Origin: Pseudobutyrivibrio ruminis
GTDB lineage: Bacteria > Bacillota > Clostridia > Lachnospirales > Lachnospiraceae
Direction: 5' to 3'
DNA: 44,167 bases
Assembly (NCBI RefSeq): GCF_015057245.1
Contig: NZ_SVET01000021.1
Span: 1-44,167, forward strand
Under the pieces are notes generated by a model. That model ran no database searches. It had not been told where the DNA came from and saw nothing but the letters and a program-made list of their open reading frames with translations. This document shows positions 1 through 8,527 of this stretch, one piece after another. Position numbers and translations under genes: made by a program. Position 1 is the stretch's first letter; each line of letters starts with the position of its first letter.

Positions 1-3
1 AGC

Positions 4-183
4 ATGTCTATTTGTCCAAAGAACAAATCTTCTAAGGGAAGAAGAGATAAAAGAAGAGCAAACTGGAAAATGAGCAAACCAACACTCGTAAAGTGCAGCA
101 AGTGTGGAGAGCTTATGGTACCACATAGAGTTTGCAAGAACTGTGGATCATACAACAAAAAAGAAATCATCGCAGTTGATTAA
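4..183 (+). CDS. rpmF: 50S ribosomal protein L32
   Basis: Structural protein of the large ribosomal subunit. The 59-residue product begins MSICPKNKSSKGRRDKRRA, the typical basic L32 N-terminus. It ends with a zinc-ribbon of two CxxC knuckles (CSKC and CKNC). The length matches bacterial L32. ATG at position 4 is taken as the start because the family begins M-x-[VI]-P/C-K; only three bases upstream are visible, so its ribosome binding site cannot be judged. It stands directly before plsX, the usual rpmF-plsX arrangement, but a terminator and a new promoter lie between them. All four zinc ligands are present, so this is the zinc-binding paralogue type. Confidence 0.93.
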   Translation: MSICPKNKSSKGRRDKRRANWKMSKPTLVKCSKCGELMVPHRVCKNCGSYNKKEIIAVD

Positions 184-190
184 TTTTAAA

Positions 191-220
191 AACCTTTCGG
201 ATTTTCCGAAAGGTTTTTTT
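191..220 (+). terminator. Rho-independent terminator after rpmF
   Basis: A perfect 10-bp stem (AACCTTTCGG 191-200 with CCGAAAGGTT 206-215) closes a 5-nt loop and runs straight into a T-tract to 220. It should end the rpmF transcript. Confidence 0.9.
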
Positions 221-222
221 AT

Positions 223-251
223 TTGAAATAATGCCTAATTTAAAGTATAAT
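223..251 (+). promoter_or_regulatory. Sigma-A-type promoter for plsX-acpP
   Basis: TTGAAA (223-228), a 17-bp spacer and a perfect TATAAT (246-251). Transcription would start near 258, about 23 nt before the plsX start codon. It lies immediately after the rpmF terminator, so plsX has its own promoter. Confidence 0.8.
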
Positions 252-280
252 TTCTAAAGTATGTATGAAAGGATATTATC

Positions 281-1303
281 ATGAGTGATTATACTATAGT
301 TGCACTTGATGCAATGGGCGGAGATAACGCACCATCAGCGATGGTACAGGGCGCTGTTGATGCTGTTAATACAAACAAAGCTATTAAAGTTATTCTTGTT
401 GGTAAGGAAGATGTTATCAAAACAGAGCTTTCATCTTACACATACCCACAGGAACAGATTGAAATAAAAAATGCCACAGAGGTTATCGAGACAGCTGAGC
501 ATCCAGTTGCTGCCATCAAAAGAAAAAAAGATTCTTCAATGGTAGTTGGCCTTCACCTTGTAAAGGATGGCGAGGCAGATGCATTTGTTTCAGCAGGCAA
601 TTCAGGAGCTCTTCTTACAGGCGGCCTTGGTATTGTTGGACGTATCCGTGGTATTGAGCGTGCACCATTTGGCACACTTTTCCCAGTTAAGACTGGCGTT
701 GCTCTTTTGGCAGACAGCGGAGCAAATGTTGACTGTCGTCCTAGCCACTTGGTACAGTTTGCCAAGATGGGTAGCATCTACATGGAAAAGGTTGTAGGAG
801 TTAAAAATCCTCGTGTTGCCATTGTCAATGTTGGTGCCGAAGAAGAAAAGGGTAATGCTCTTGTTAAAGAGACTATGCCACTTTTAAAGGAATGCGAAGA
901 TATCAATTTTATTGGTAGCATTGAGGCTAGAAACATTCCTAACGGAGATGCAGATGTTATTATCTGCGATGGATTCGTTGGTAATGTTATTCTTAAATTA
1001 TACGAAGGTTTGGCAGGTACACTTATCACTGTTATTAAGGGTGGTTTGATGAGTACCCTCAGATCAAAAATCGGCGCTGCACTTGCGCTCCCAGCTTTAA
1101 AGAAGACTCTTAAGAAGTTCGATGCCAGTGAATACGGCGGAGCTCCTCTTCTTGGATTAAAGGGGCTTGTTGTTAAGACTCACGGTAGTGCAAAAGCGGG
1201 AGAGGTTAGAAACACTATTTTCCAGTGTGTAACTTTCAAAGAGCAGCAGATTAACGAGTTTATTAGAGACAATATAGTTATAGAAAAGAAAAAGGAGGAC
1301 TAG
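281..1303 (+). CDS. plsX: Phosphate acyltransferase PlsX
   Basis: Converts acyl-ACP plus phosphate to acyl-phosphate, the acyl donor for PlsY in phosphatidic acid synthesis. It is a peripheral membrane enzyme. The 340 residues match the family length and start with the typical VALDAMGGDNAP segment. Other conserved stretches are SAGNSGAL near residue 105, the DSGANVDC region near 145, and DGFVGNV near 230. The start ATG follows GAAAGGA by a normal distance. acpP, its likely acyl-carrier partner, begins 4 nt after its stop. The complementary enzyme plsY lies 27 kb downstream in the same window. Confidence 0.97.
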   Translation: MSDYTIVALDAMGGDNAPSAMVQGAVDAVNTNKAIKVILVGKEDVIKTELSSYTYPQEQIEIKNATEVIETAEHPVAAIKRKKDSSMVVGLHLVKDGEADAFVSAGNSGALLTGGLGIVGRIRGIERAPFGTLFPVKTGVALLADSGANVDCRPSHLVQFAKMGSIYMEKVVGVKNPRVAIVNVGAEEEKGNALVKETMPLLKECEDINFIGSIEARNIPNGDADVIICDGFVGNVILKLYEGLAGTLITVIKGGLMSTLRSKIGAALALPALKKTLKKFDASEYGGAPLLGLKGLVVKTHGSAKAGEVRNTIFQCVTFKEQQINEFIRDNIVIEKKKED

Positions 1304-1306
1304 AGA

Positions 1307-1543
1307 ATGGAATTCGATTTACTCAAAGAGATTATTGCAGAGGTATTAAACGTAGATGCTGCTGAAATTACAACAGAGACTACATTTGTTGATGATCTTG
1401 GTGCAGATTCACTTGATGTATTCCAGATTATCATGGGTGTTGAGGAAAAGCTTAACATCGAAGTTGATACAGAGGCAGCTGAGAAGCTTTCTACTGTAGG
1501 CGATGCAGTTGAGCTTATCAAGAAGACAGTTGCAAACAAGTAA
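1307..1543 (+). CDS. acpP: Acyl carrier protein
   Basis: Carries growing fatty acyl chains on a 4'-phosphopantetheine arm. The 78-residue acidic protein contains the canonical DSL attachment motif, with Ser35 as the modified residue, within DDLGADSLD. The strong AAGGAGG sits just before the ATG and overlaps the end of plsX, so the two are co-translated. It is followed by two hairpins rather than directly by rnc. Confidence 0.96.
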   Translation: MEFDLLKEIIAEVLNVDAAEITTETTFVDDLGADSLDVFQIIMGVEEKLNIEVDTEAAEKLSTVGDAVELIKKTVANK

Positions 1544-1557
1544 TTATATGTGTAAAA

Positions 1558-1578
1558 TGCGGCCTTTAATGGGCCGCA
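1558..1578 (+). other. Hairpin 1 between acpP and rnc
   Basis: A 7-bp GC-rich stem (TGCGGCC 1558-1564 with GGCCGCA 1572-1578) with a 7-nt loop. No T-tract follows, so it is not a standard terminator. It could be an RNA-stability or processing element at the 3' end of the acpP message. Confidence 0.55.
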
Positions 1579-1591
1579 ACAATTGCACGTT

Positions 1592-1620
1592 TAGTGTCCA
1601 CTTTCAGTGGACACTATTTT
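1592..1620 (+). terminator. Perfect hairpin just upstream of rnc
   Basis: A perfect 11-bp stem (TAGTGTCCACT 1592-1602 with AGTGGACACTA 1606-1616) with a 3-nt loop, then only four T residues. It may act as a weak terminator/attenuator between acpP and rnc. It ends about 11 nt before the rnc Shine-Dalgarno, so it could also control rnc expression. Confidence 0.6.
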
Positions 1621-1639
1621 AAACTCAGGAGGTAGTATT

Positions 1640-2341
1640 TTGAATAGTTTAAAGGAATTTCAAAAGATTATCGGTTATGAGTTTAGAGACGAAAGCTTAC
1701 TACAACAGGCTTTGACACATAGTTCATATGCAAATGAAAATCACATGCCAAAGCTTAGCGACAACGAGAGACTTGAGTTCCTTGGGGATGCAGTGCTTGA
1801 AATCGTTTCGAGTGAGTTTTTGTATCTAAATTATACCGAATTAAACGAAGGTAAATTATCTAGACTTAGAGCTAGCATAGTTTGTGAGCCTACACTGGCT
1901 TACATCTGCAAGGAAATAAACCTTGGTGACTATGTTCGCCTATCTAAAGGGGAGGACATGACAGGCGGTCGAAATAGAAAGTCTATTCTTTCTGACGCCT
2001 TCGAGGCTACAATTGGCGCTATCTTTTTGGATGGTGGAATGGAGCCTGCTTCTGAATATATCCACAGGTTTGTTTTAAATGACATAGAACACAAGCAGCT
2101 ATTTTATGATAGCAAGACCAGACTACAGGAAGTTGTTCAGGCTAATTTTAAAGAGCCACTTACATATCAGCTTATCTCAGAAACTGGTCCAGACCATGCT
2201 AAGGAATTTAAGGTTGAAGCCTTAGTAGGGGATAGAGTTCTTGGCTCAGGTGTTGGTAGCACCAAAAAGGCTGCTGAGCAGGAAGCTGCTTATGAAGGCT
2301 TGATGCGCCTTCACAAAGAAGACTCTATCAAGATTATATAA
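1640..2341 (+). CDS. rnc: Ribonuclease III
   Basis: Double-strand-specific endoribonuclease for rRNA and mRNA processing. The catalytic domain carries the signature NERLEFLGDAVLE near residues 42-54, with the metal-binding Glu/Asp; a second acidic cluster is SDAFEATIGA. A C-terminal double-stranded RNA-binding domain follows from about residue 155 and ends KKAAEQEAAYEGL. I chose the TTG at 1640 (233 aa) because AGGAGGT lies 7-8 nt upstream. The longer reading from a GTG at 1607 would start inside a hairpin and encode the Shine-Dalgarno itself. It is followed by smc after 18 nt, the usual rnc-smc-ftsY order. Confidence 0.93.
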   Translation: MNSLKEFQKIIGYEFRDESLLQQALTHSSYANENHMPKLSDNERLEFLGDAVLEIVSSEFLYLNYTELNEGKLSRLRASIVCEPTLAYICKEINLGDYVRLSKGEDMTGGRNRKSILSDAFEATIGAIFLDGGMEPASEYIHRFVLNDIEHKQLFYDSKTRLQEVVQANFKEPLTYQLISETGPDHAKEFKVEALVGDRVLGSGVGSTKKAAEQEAAYEGLMRLHKEDSIKII

Positions 2342-2359
2342 TTAATTAGGGAGAATTTA

Positions 2360-5300
2360 ATGTATCTTAAAAGTATTGAATTATACGGATTTAAATCTTT
2401 TGCACATAAGATGAAATTCGAATTCCATAATGGTATCACAGGTATCGTTGGTCCTAACGGTTCCGGTAAAAGTAACGTTGCTGATGCTGTTCGTTGGGTT
2501 CTTGGCGAGCAGTCTGCAAAGCAGCTTCGTGGTGCCAGCATGCAGGATGTTATCTTTGCAGGAACAGAGGCTAGAAAGCCTCTTTCATATGCATATGTTG
2601 CACTCACAATGGACAACTCTGACCATGTGCTTCCAGTAGATTACGAAGAGGTTACAATTGCACGACGAGTATATCGCTCAGGCGAAAGCGAGTATCTTTT
2701 AAATGGTACACCTTGCCGTCTAAAGGATGTTTCAGAGCTTTTCTATGATACTGGTGTCGGTAAGGAAGGATATTCTATCATCGGACAGGGTCAGATTGAA
2801 AAGATTTTATCTGGTAAGCCAGAGGATAGACGTGAGCTTTTTGATGAAGCTGTTGGTATCGTTAAATACAAAAAGCGTAAGGCGGCATCTGTAAAGAAGC
2901 TTGAAAGCGAGAGAGAGAATCTTGTTCGTGTAAATGATATTCTTTCTGAGCAGGAGCGTCGTATCGGACCATTGGAGAAGCAGTCTGAGGATGCAAAGCA
3001 ATACTTAAAATACAAAGAAGAGCTTAAGCGTATCGATGTCAACTCTTTCATGCTTGAGGTTGATAGACTTCAGGCTAATTTGGACGAGGTTGAAAAGAAT
3101 GCAAATCTTGCTAGAGAACACATGGAAGAAAGCAAGACAGCTCAGGAGGAGATTCGTACAAAATACGACTCTTTGGAGCAGCAGATCAACGACCTTGATG
3201 TTGAAATCGAAACCTTAAAGAAGAATCAGTCGGATTCTACTCTCATGAAGGGCAAGCTGGAAAATGAAATCGCTCTTTTAGAGGAGCAGATTCGTTCTGC
3301 TAATGCCACAGATGAAAATATGGCAAGCCGTATCGCTGAAATCGAGGCAGATAAGGCAGATAAAGAAAGCCAGTTAGCAGATTTCAAGGCTGAAAAGGAA
3401 AATCTTGATAAGACATTGGAGGAAGCGGTAGAACGTCTCAATTCTGTTAAGACTAACTACAGTGAACTCCAGGGTGCAATCATTTCAAATAACGAAAAAA
3501 TCGAGCAGGACAACAAAGCTATCATGGAACTGCTCAACAATCGTGCTTCAATCAAGTCTAAGGAGCAGCGTCTTGAGACTATGCTTGAGCAGACAAACAT
3601 CCGCAAGGCAAAGCTTAATCAGCGTCTCCTTGAAAGAAAGACTCGTGAAGAGGATTTGGATGTTGCTGTTGCACTTGCAGAGGATGAGTTTAAGAATGCG
3701 CAGTCACTTCTTCTTGAGCTTCAGGAAAAGGACAAGGAATACACAGAAAAGGCTGCTGAATGGAAAAAGAAGAGCCGTGAGAATTCCAATGCATTACAGG
3801 CTAAGAAGGATGAGTTCGCTCGTGTTCAGACTAGATTAGAGTCAATCAAGAACATAGCTGAGCGCTACGAGGGATACGGAAATTCTACTCGTAAAATCAT
3901 GGAGCAGAAGGGCAGAATCGATGGTATCGAGGGTGTTATCTCTGACCTTATCCATGTTGAAAAGAAATACGAAATGGCTATCGAGACAGCTCTCGGTGGC
4001 AACATTCAAAATATCGTTACAGCTGACGAAGCTTGCGCAAAGAAGCTTATCGGCTACTTAAAGGAAAACAAGCTTGGTCGTGCCACATTCCTTCCACTTA
4101 CATCTGTTGATGGAAGAGGCAATTTCAAGAAGACGGAAGTCCTTAACGATAAGGGAGTTCTTGGTCTTGCATCAGAGCTTGTTACATGTGATAGCAAGTT
4201 TGATGGTGTTGTAGCTTATCTTCTTGGTAGAGTTGTGGTTGCTGATAATATCGATTCAGCTATCGCTCTTGCAAAGAAAAATAATTACAGCATTCATATC
4301 GTTACACTTGATGGTGAATACCTTGCACCGGGTGGTTCAATGGCCGGTGGTCACTTCAAGAACAAGTCAAATCTTCTCGGTAGAAATCGTGAGATTGAGG
4401 AGCTTGAAGGCAGGCTTGATGTTATCTCTAAGGAGATGGATGAGCTTAAGAACCGTGAGGGCGAGCTTGAGACTGCTGTTGCACTTCTTGAAAGTGATAG
4501 AGATGACAACACTACAAAGCTTAATGAAGCTGCAATCGCATTAAATACTGCAAAGCTTGGCTTAGATAGAGCAAATGAGCAGAAGAAGGAAAGCTTAACT
4601 GCCTACGAAGGCCTTTCTAAGGAAAGCGAAGAGCTTGAAACACAGCTCACTGAAATTGCTGCTGGCAAGAAGGAAATTGAGTTCGAAAAGCAGGAATCAG
4701 AAGACAAAGAAGCAGAGCTCAAAGCTGAGATTCAAAAGCTTTCAGACGAAGTTGATGAGAAGACTTACATGGAAACTTCTGTTAACAGAACAATGTCCGA
4801 GGTTCAGATTGAGGAGGCTAATGCTAGACAGAAGGTTGATTTCGTTCAGCAGAACTTAGACCGTATCACATCTGAAATCGAAAAGTGTGTGGCTGATATT
4901 GCGGTTATCAAAGAAAATGCTCAGTCTACTAAGGAAGAGACAGAGGCAAAGAAAGCGCGAATCGATGAGATTAAGGCTACAATCTCTGCATCTGACGAGT
5001 CCTTTGGAAAGCTTGAGGAAGAAATCAAAGAAGCTGTTGCAAGAAAAGAAGAGCTTAATAACTCACACAAGAACTTCTTTGAGCAGCGTCAGGAGATTAC
5101 AGATAGAATCGCTGAATTAGACAAGGAAATCTATCGTCTTGATTCTCAGAGAGAGAAAATCAGCGATGCTATTTCATACCAGAACAATTACATGTGGAAT
5201 GAATATGAGCTTACATATCATTCAGCAGAAGAATTAAAGGATTCAGAGTACAACGATTTGGATCAGATGAAGAAGGATGCTTCTAAAATCAAAAATGCTA

Positions 5301-5920
5301 TCCGAGCTATGGGAAATGTTAATGTTAATGCTATCGAGGAGTTCAAGAAACTTTCTGAGCGTTACAACTTCCTTAAGGGACAGCACGATGATTTGGTTGA
5401 GGCAGAGGCTTCTCTTGTTCGTATCATTGATGAGCTCGATGAGGGAATGAGAAAGCAGTTTGCTGAAGGATTCAAGGACATCCAGGTACAGTTCGATAAG
5501 GCATTCAAGGAATTGTTCGGTGGTGGACATGGTACACTTGAGCTTGTTGACAGTGAGGACTTGCTTGAGACAGGTATTATCATCAATGCCCAGCCACCAG
5601 GAAAGAAGCTTATCAATATGATGCAGATGTCCGGTGGTGAGAAATCACTTACTGCAATTGCATTATTGTTTGCAATTCAGAATCTTAAGCCATCTCCATT
5701 CTGTCTCTTGGACGAGATTGAGGCGGCTCTTGATGATGCAAACGTAGATAGATTTGCTGGATATTTACACAAGCTTACAAAGAATACACAGTTCATCGTT
5801 ATCACTCACCGTCGTGGTACTATGAACGCAGCAGACAGATTATTCGGTATCACAATGCAGGAGAAGGGTGTTTCGGCTCTTGTTTCTGTAAATCTTATCG
5901 AAGCACAGTTAGATGATTAA
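2360..5920 (+). CDS. smc: Chromosome segregation protein SMC
   Basis: Condensin ATPase that organises and segregates the chromosome with ScpA/ScpB. The 1186 residues match full-length SMC. The N-terminal head has Walker A GPNGSGKSN (31-39). Long Glu/Lys-rich coiled coils lie at about 170-500 and 680-1000. The hinge lies at about 510-660. The C-terminal head has the ABC signature SGGEKS (from 1091) and Walker B CLLDEIEAALDD (about 1115-1126). GGGAG precedes the ATG. No frameshift or truncation is visible. Confidence 0.97.
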   Translation: MYLKSIELYGFKSFAHKMKFEFHNGITGIVGPNGSGKSNVADAVRWVLGEQSAKQLRGASMQDVIFAGTEARKPLSYAYVALTMDNSDHVLPVDYEEVTIARRVYRSGESEYLLNGTPCRLKDVSELFYDTGVGKEGYSIIGQGQIEKILSGKPEDRRELFDEAVGIVKYKKRKAASVKKLESERENLVRVNDILSEQERRIGPLEKQSEDAKQYLKYKEELKRIDVNSFMLEVDRLQANLDEVEKNANLAREHMEESKTAQEEIRTKYDSLEQQINDLDVEIETLKKNQSDSTLMKGKLENEIALLEEQIRSANATDENMASRIAEIEADKADKESQLADFKAEKENLDKTLEEAVERLNSVKTNYSELQGAIISNNEKIEQDNKAIMELLNNRASIKSKEQRLETMLEQTNIRKAKLNQRLLERKTREEDLDVAVALAEDEFKNAQSLLLELQEKDKEYTEKAAEWKKKSRENSNALQAKKDEFARVQTRLESIKNIAERYEGYGNSTRKIMEQKGRIDGIEGVISDLIHVEKKYEMAIETALGGNIQNIVTADEACAKKLIGYLKENKLGRATFLPLTSVDGRGNFKKTEVLNDKGVLGLASELVTCDSKFDGVVAYLLGRVVVADNIDSAIALAKKNNYSIHIVTLDGEYLAPGGSMAGGHFKNKSNLLGRNREIEELEGRLDVISKEMDELKNREGELETAVALLESDRDDNTTKLNEAAIALNTAKLGLDRANEQKKESLTAYEGLSKESEELETQLTEIAAGKKEIEFEKQESEDKEAELKAEIQKLSDEVDEKTYMETSVNRTMSEVQIEEANARQKVDFVQQNLDRITSEIEKCVADIAVIKENAQSTKEETEAKKARIDEIKATISASDESFGKLEEEIKEAVARKEELNNSHKNFFEQRQEITDRIAELDKEIYRLDSQREKISDAISYQNNYMWNEYELTYHSAEELKDSEYNDLDQMKKDASKIKNAIRAMGNVNVNAIEEFKKLSERYNFLKGQHDDLVEAEASLVRIIDELDEGMRKQFAEGFKDIQVQFDKAFKELFGGGHGTLELVDSEDLLETGIIINAQPPGKKLINMMQMSGGEKSLTAIALLFAIQNLKPSPFCLLDEIEAALDDANVDRFAGYLHKLTKNTQFIVITHRRGTMNAADRLFGITMQEKGVSALVSVNLIEAQLDD

Positions 5921-5938
5921 TCCTTAGCTGGAGGTTAT

Positions 5939-6868
5939 ATGGCAGAAAAAATCAGCTTCTGGCAGCGCCTTATAAAGGGCCTGACCAAAACAAGAGACAA
6001 TTTTATAAAGTCGATGGATTACATTTTCAACGGCTTTTCAAATATCGATGAGGACTTCTACGAGGAGCTTGAAGAAGTCCTTATCATGGGTGATATTGGT
6101 GTGCGTACTACAGAGACTATCCTCGACGATTTAAGAGAGGCAGTAAAAAAGGAGCACATCAAGGAGCCTGCCGAGTGCAAGCAGTTTCTCATTAATGAAA
6201 TAAAGGAGCAGATGGCTCTCGATGAGACATCATTTGATTTTGAAAAGAAGACATCTGTTGTTTTAGTAATCGGTGTAAATGGCGTTGGAAAGACAACCAC
6301 AATCGGAAAGCTTGCTGGAAAGCTTCAGGCTGCTGGCAAAAAGGTTATGGTAGCCGGCGCTGATACATTCCGCGCAGCTGCATCTGATCAGCTTAAGGAA
6401 TGGGCAGACAGAGCATCGGTGGATTTCATTGGTGGTCCAGAAGGCTCAGATCCAGCGGCAGTTGTTTATGATGCTGTTCACGCAGCAAAGGCTAGAAATG
6501 TAGATGTTCTTCTTGTGGACACTGCAGGTAGATTACACAACAAAAAGAATCTTATGAACGAACTTTCTAAGATTAACAGCACTATCTCAAAGGAATTCCC
6601 AGAGGCCTACCGCGAGACACTTATTGTGTTAGACGGTACAACAGGCCAGAATGCCCTTGTTCAGGCTAGAGAATTCTCTGAGGTTACAGATATATCTGGT
6701 ATTGTTATTACAAAATTAGATGGAACTGCAAAAGGCGGTATTGCAATTGCTATCCAATCTGAGTTAAAATTGCCAGTAAAATATATTGGTGTTGGAGAAA
6801 CAATTGACGACTTAGAAAAGTTCAACGCAGATGAATTTGTTGATGCATTATTCTACGCTGAACAATAG
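5939..6868 (+). CDS. ftsY: Signal recognition particle receptor FtsY
   Basis: GTPase that docks SRP-ribosome complexes at the membrane for co-translational insertion. The 309-residue protein has a short NG-type N-domain followed by G1 GVNGVGKTT (112-120), the DTAGR motif and TKLDGTAKGG. It lacks the long acidic A-domain of enterobacterial FtsY, as is normal in Firmicutes. Its partner Ffh is encoded 1.7 kb downstream, separated by ilvA and ylxM. TGGAGG lies before the ATG, and the gap to smc is 18 nt. Confidence 0.96.
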   Translation: MAEKISFWQRLIKGLTKTRDNFIKSMDYIFNGFSNIDEDFYEELEEVLIMGDIGVRTTETILDDLREAVKKEHIKEPAECKQFLINEIKEQMALDETSFDFEKKTSVVLVIGVNGVGKTTTIGKLAGKLQAAGKKVMVAGADTFRAAASDQLKEWADRASVDFIGGPEGSDPAAVVYDAVHAAKARNVDVLLVDTAGRLHNKKNLMNELSKINSTISKEFPEAYRETLIVLDGTTGQNALVQAREFSEVTDISGIVITKLDGTAKGGIAIAIQSELKLPVKYIGVGETIDDLEKFNADEFVDALFYAEQ

Positions 6869-6894
6869 TAAGCCACACAAGAGGGAGACTAATT

Positions 6895-8106
6895 ATGCTT
6901 ACATTGGACAAATTTGAAGAAGCCTCAAAGATTGTCACTGAGGTAACACACGAGACAAAGCTGGTTTACAGCGATTATTTTAGTGAGAAGTGCGGAAATA
7001 TGGTTTACCTTAAGCCAGAGAATATGCAGCTTACTGGTGCATATAAGCTTAGAGGTGCATATTACAAAATCAGCACTCTTACAGATGAGGAGAGAGCAAA
7101 GGGACTTATTACAGCATCAGCTGGTAATCACGCCCAGGGTGTTGCATATGCAGCCAGCAAATATGGCGTAAAAGCAACAATCGTTATGCCTACAACAACT
7201 CCTCTTATTAAGGTCAACCGTACAAAGAGCTACGGTGCCGATGTTGTTTTATATGGTGATGTTTATGATGAGGCATGTGAGTATGCTTACAAGCTTGCTG
7301 ATGAGCATGGCTACACATTCATTCATCCTTTCGACGATTTAGCAGTTGCAACTGGTCAGGGTACTATTGCAATGGAAATCTTCAAGGAGTTGCCTCTTGT
7401 TGAGTATATTCTTGTTCCAATCGGTGGCGGCGGACTTGCTACAGGTGTATCTACACTTGCAAAGCTTCTCAATCCAAAGATTAAAGTAATCGGCGTTGAG
7501 CCTAGTGGAGCTGCTTCACTTCAGGCATCATTTGCGAAGGGAGAGGTTACAACACTTCCTTCTGTAAATACTATTGCTGATGGTACTGCAGTAAAGACTC
7601 CAGGTTCAAACATTTTCCCTTATCTTCAGGAAAATATCGATGAGATTATCACAGTAGACGATGATGAGCTTATCGTTGCATTCCTTGATATGGTAGAGAA
7701 TCACAAGATGGTAGTCGAAAACTCAGGACTTCTTACAGTTGCTGCTTTGAACCATCTTGGTTTCAAAGATAAGAGAGTTGTATCTGTACTTTCTGGTGGA
7801 AATATGGACGTTATCACTATGTCTTCAGTGGTACAGCAGGGACTTATCTTCAGAGATAGAATCTTTACAGTATCTGTACTTCTTCCTGATAAGCCAGGTA
7901 TGCTTGCAAAGGTTTCACAGCTTATTGCAGATCAGCAGGGCAATGTTATCAAGCTTGAGCATAATCAGTTTGTTACAACAAATCGTTCTGCAGCTGTAGA
8001 GCTTCGCATCACTCTTGAGGCATTCGGTACAGACCACAAGGAGCAGATCCTTAAGGCTTTGGATGAAGGCGGTTACAGACCAAAGATAGTTAGAACTTCA
8101 CTTTAA
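6895..8106 (+). CDS. ilvA: Threonine ammonia-lyase (ACT-domain type)
   Basis: PLP enzyme that converts threonine to 2-oxobutanoate and ammonia, the entry to isoleucine synthesis or threonine fermentation. The PLP lysine is Lys51 in GAYKLRGA. The phosphate-binding loop is GGGGLATG, near residue 175. From about residue 325 a single ACT-like domain follows (VLLPDKPGMLAKVSQLI). The 403-residue length fits the short TdcB/IlvA type rather than the ~510-residue biosynthetic form. GAGGGAG precedes the ATG. It interrupts the usual ftsY-ylxM-ffh order and is closed by its own terminator, so it probably rides on the smc-ftsY transcript. Whether isoleucine inhibits it cannot be read from sequence. Confidence 0.92.
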   Translation: MLTLDKFEEASKIVTEVTHETKLVYSDYFSEKCGNMVYLKPENMQLTGAYKLRGAYYKISTLTDEERAKGLITASAGNHAQGVAYAASKYGVKATIVMPTTTPLIKVNRTKSYGADVVLYGDVYDEACEYAYKLADEHGYTFIHPFDDLAVATGQGTIAMEIFKELPLVEYILVPIGGGGLATGVSTLAKLLNPKIKVIGVEPSGAASLQASFAKGEVTTLPSVNTIADGTAVKTPGSNIFPYLQENIDEIITVDDDELIVAFLDMVENHKMVVENSGLLTVAALNHLGFKDKRVVSVLSGGNMDVITMSSVVQQGLIFRDRIFTVSVLLPDKPGMLAKVSQLIADQQGNVIKLEHNQFVTTNRSAAVELRITLEAFGTDHKEQILKALDEGGYRPKIVRTSL

Positions 8107-8113
8107 TAATATT

Positions 8114-8150
8114 AGAGGTGTAAAGTATTTATACTTGACACCTCTATTTT
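8114..8150 (+). terminator. Terminator after ilvA, overlapping the next promoter
   Basis: A long stem of about 15 bp with one mismatch (8114-8128 with 8131-8145), followed by ATTTTATT. The left arm begins AGAGGTG and the right arm ends CACCTCT. The right arm contains the TTGACA of the downstream promoter. Confidence 0.75.
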
Positions 8151-8163
8151 ATTATAGTATATT
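8135..8163 (+). promoter_or_regulatory. Sigma-A promoter for ylxM-ffh
   Basis: Perfect TTGACA (8135-8140), 17-bp spacer, TATATT (8158-8163). The predicted start, near 8170, gives a short leader to the ylxM ATG at 8189. The -35 box is embedded in the 3' arm of the ilvA terminator stem. Confidence 0.85.
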
Positions 8164-8188
8164 ATTTAAGGTCGCTAAAAGGAGAGAT

Positions 8189-8524
8189 ATGGAAGACAAG
8201 ATTAAATCTGGTTATTTATATGATTTTTATGGTGAGCTTTTAACAGAGCATCAGCGTAGCGTATATGAGATGAGCATCAATGATGACTTGTCCCTTGCAG
8301 AAATAGCAGATTCACTTTCCATTTCCCGTCAGGCGGTACACGACATTTTAAAGAGATGCGACAAGCTTTTACAGGATTATGAATCTAGGCTCCATCTCGT
8401 AGAAAAGTTTATGAACATTAGAGGAGATGTCATTCGTATAAACGAATTGACAGAAGGAAATCCTAGCGAAGCTACTTTATCAGAGATTTCCCGATTATCT
8501 CAGTTGATTTTAGAGGAACTATAA
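8189..8524 (+). CDS. ylxM: YlxM/p13-family helix-turn-helix protein (SRP-associated)
   Basis: A small DNA-binding-like protein of 111 residues. A sigma-70 region-4-like helix-turn-helix covers roughly residues 30-60 (LSLAEIADSLSISRQAVHDILKR). The family is encoded next to ffh in many Firmicutes and is thought to modulate SRP, though the mechanism is not firmly known. I chose ATG 8189 because AAAGGAGAG precedes it. A longer in-frame reading from 8135 would run through the promoter. The stop lies 3 nt before the ffh start, so the two are translationally linked. Confidence 0.88.
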   Translation: MEDKIKSGYLYDFYGELLTEHQRSVYEMSINDDLSLAEIADSLSISRQAVHDILKRCDKLLQDYESRLHLVEKFMNIRGDVIRINELTEGNPSEATLSEISRLSQLILEEL

Positions 8525-8527
8525 TTT

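Noticed and set aside
1607..1639. GTG at 1607 as the rnc start
   Set aside because: It lies within a hairpin and would translate the Shine-Dalgarno; TTG 1640 is correctly spaced from AGGAGG.
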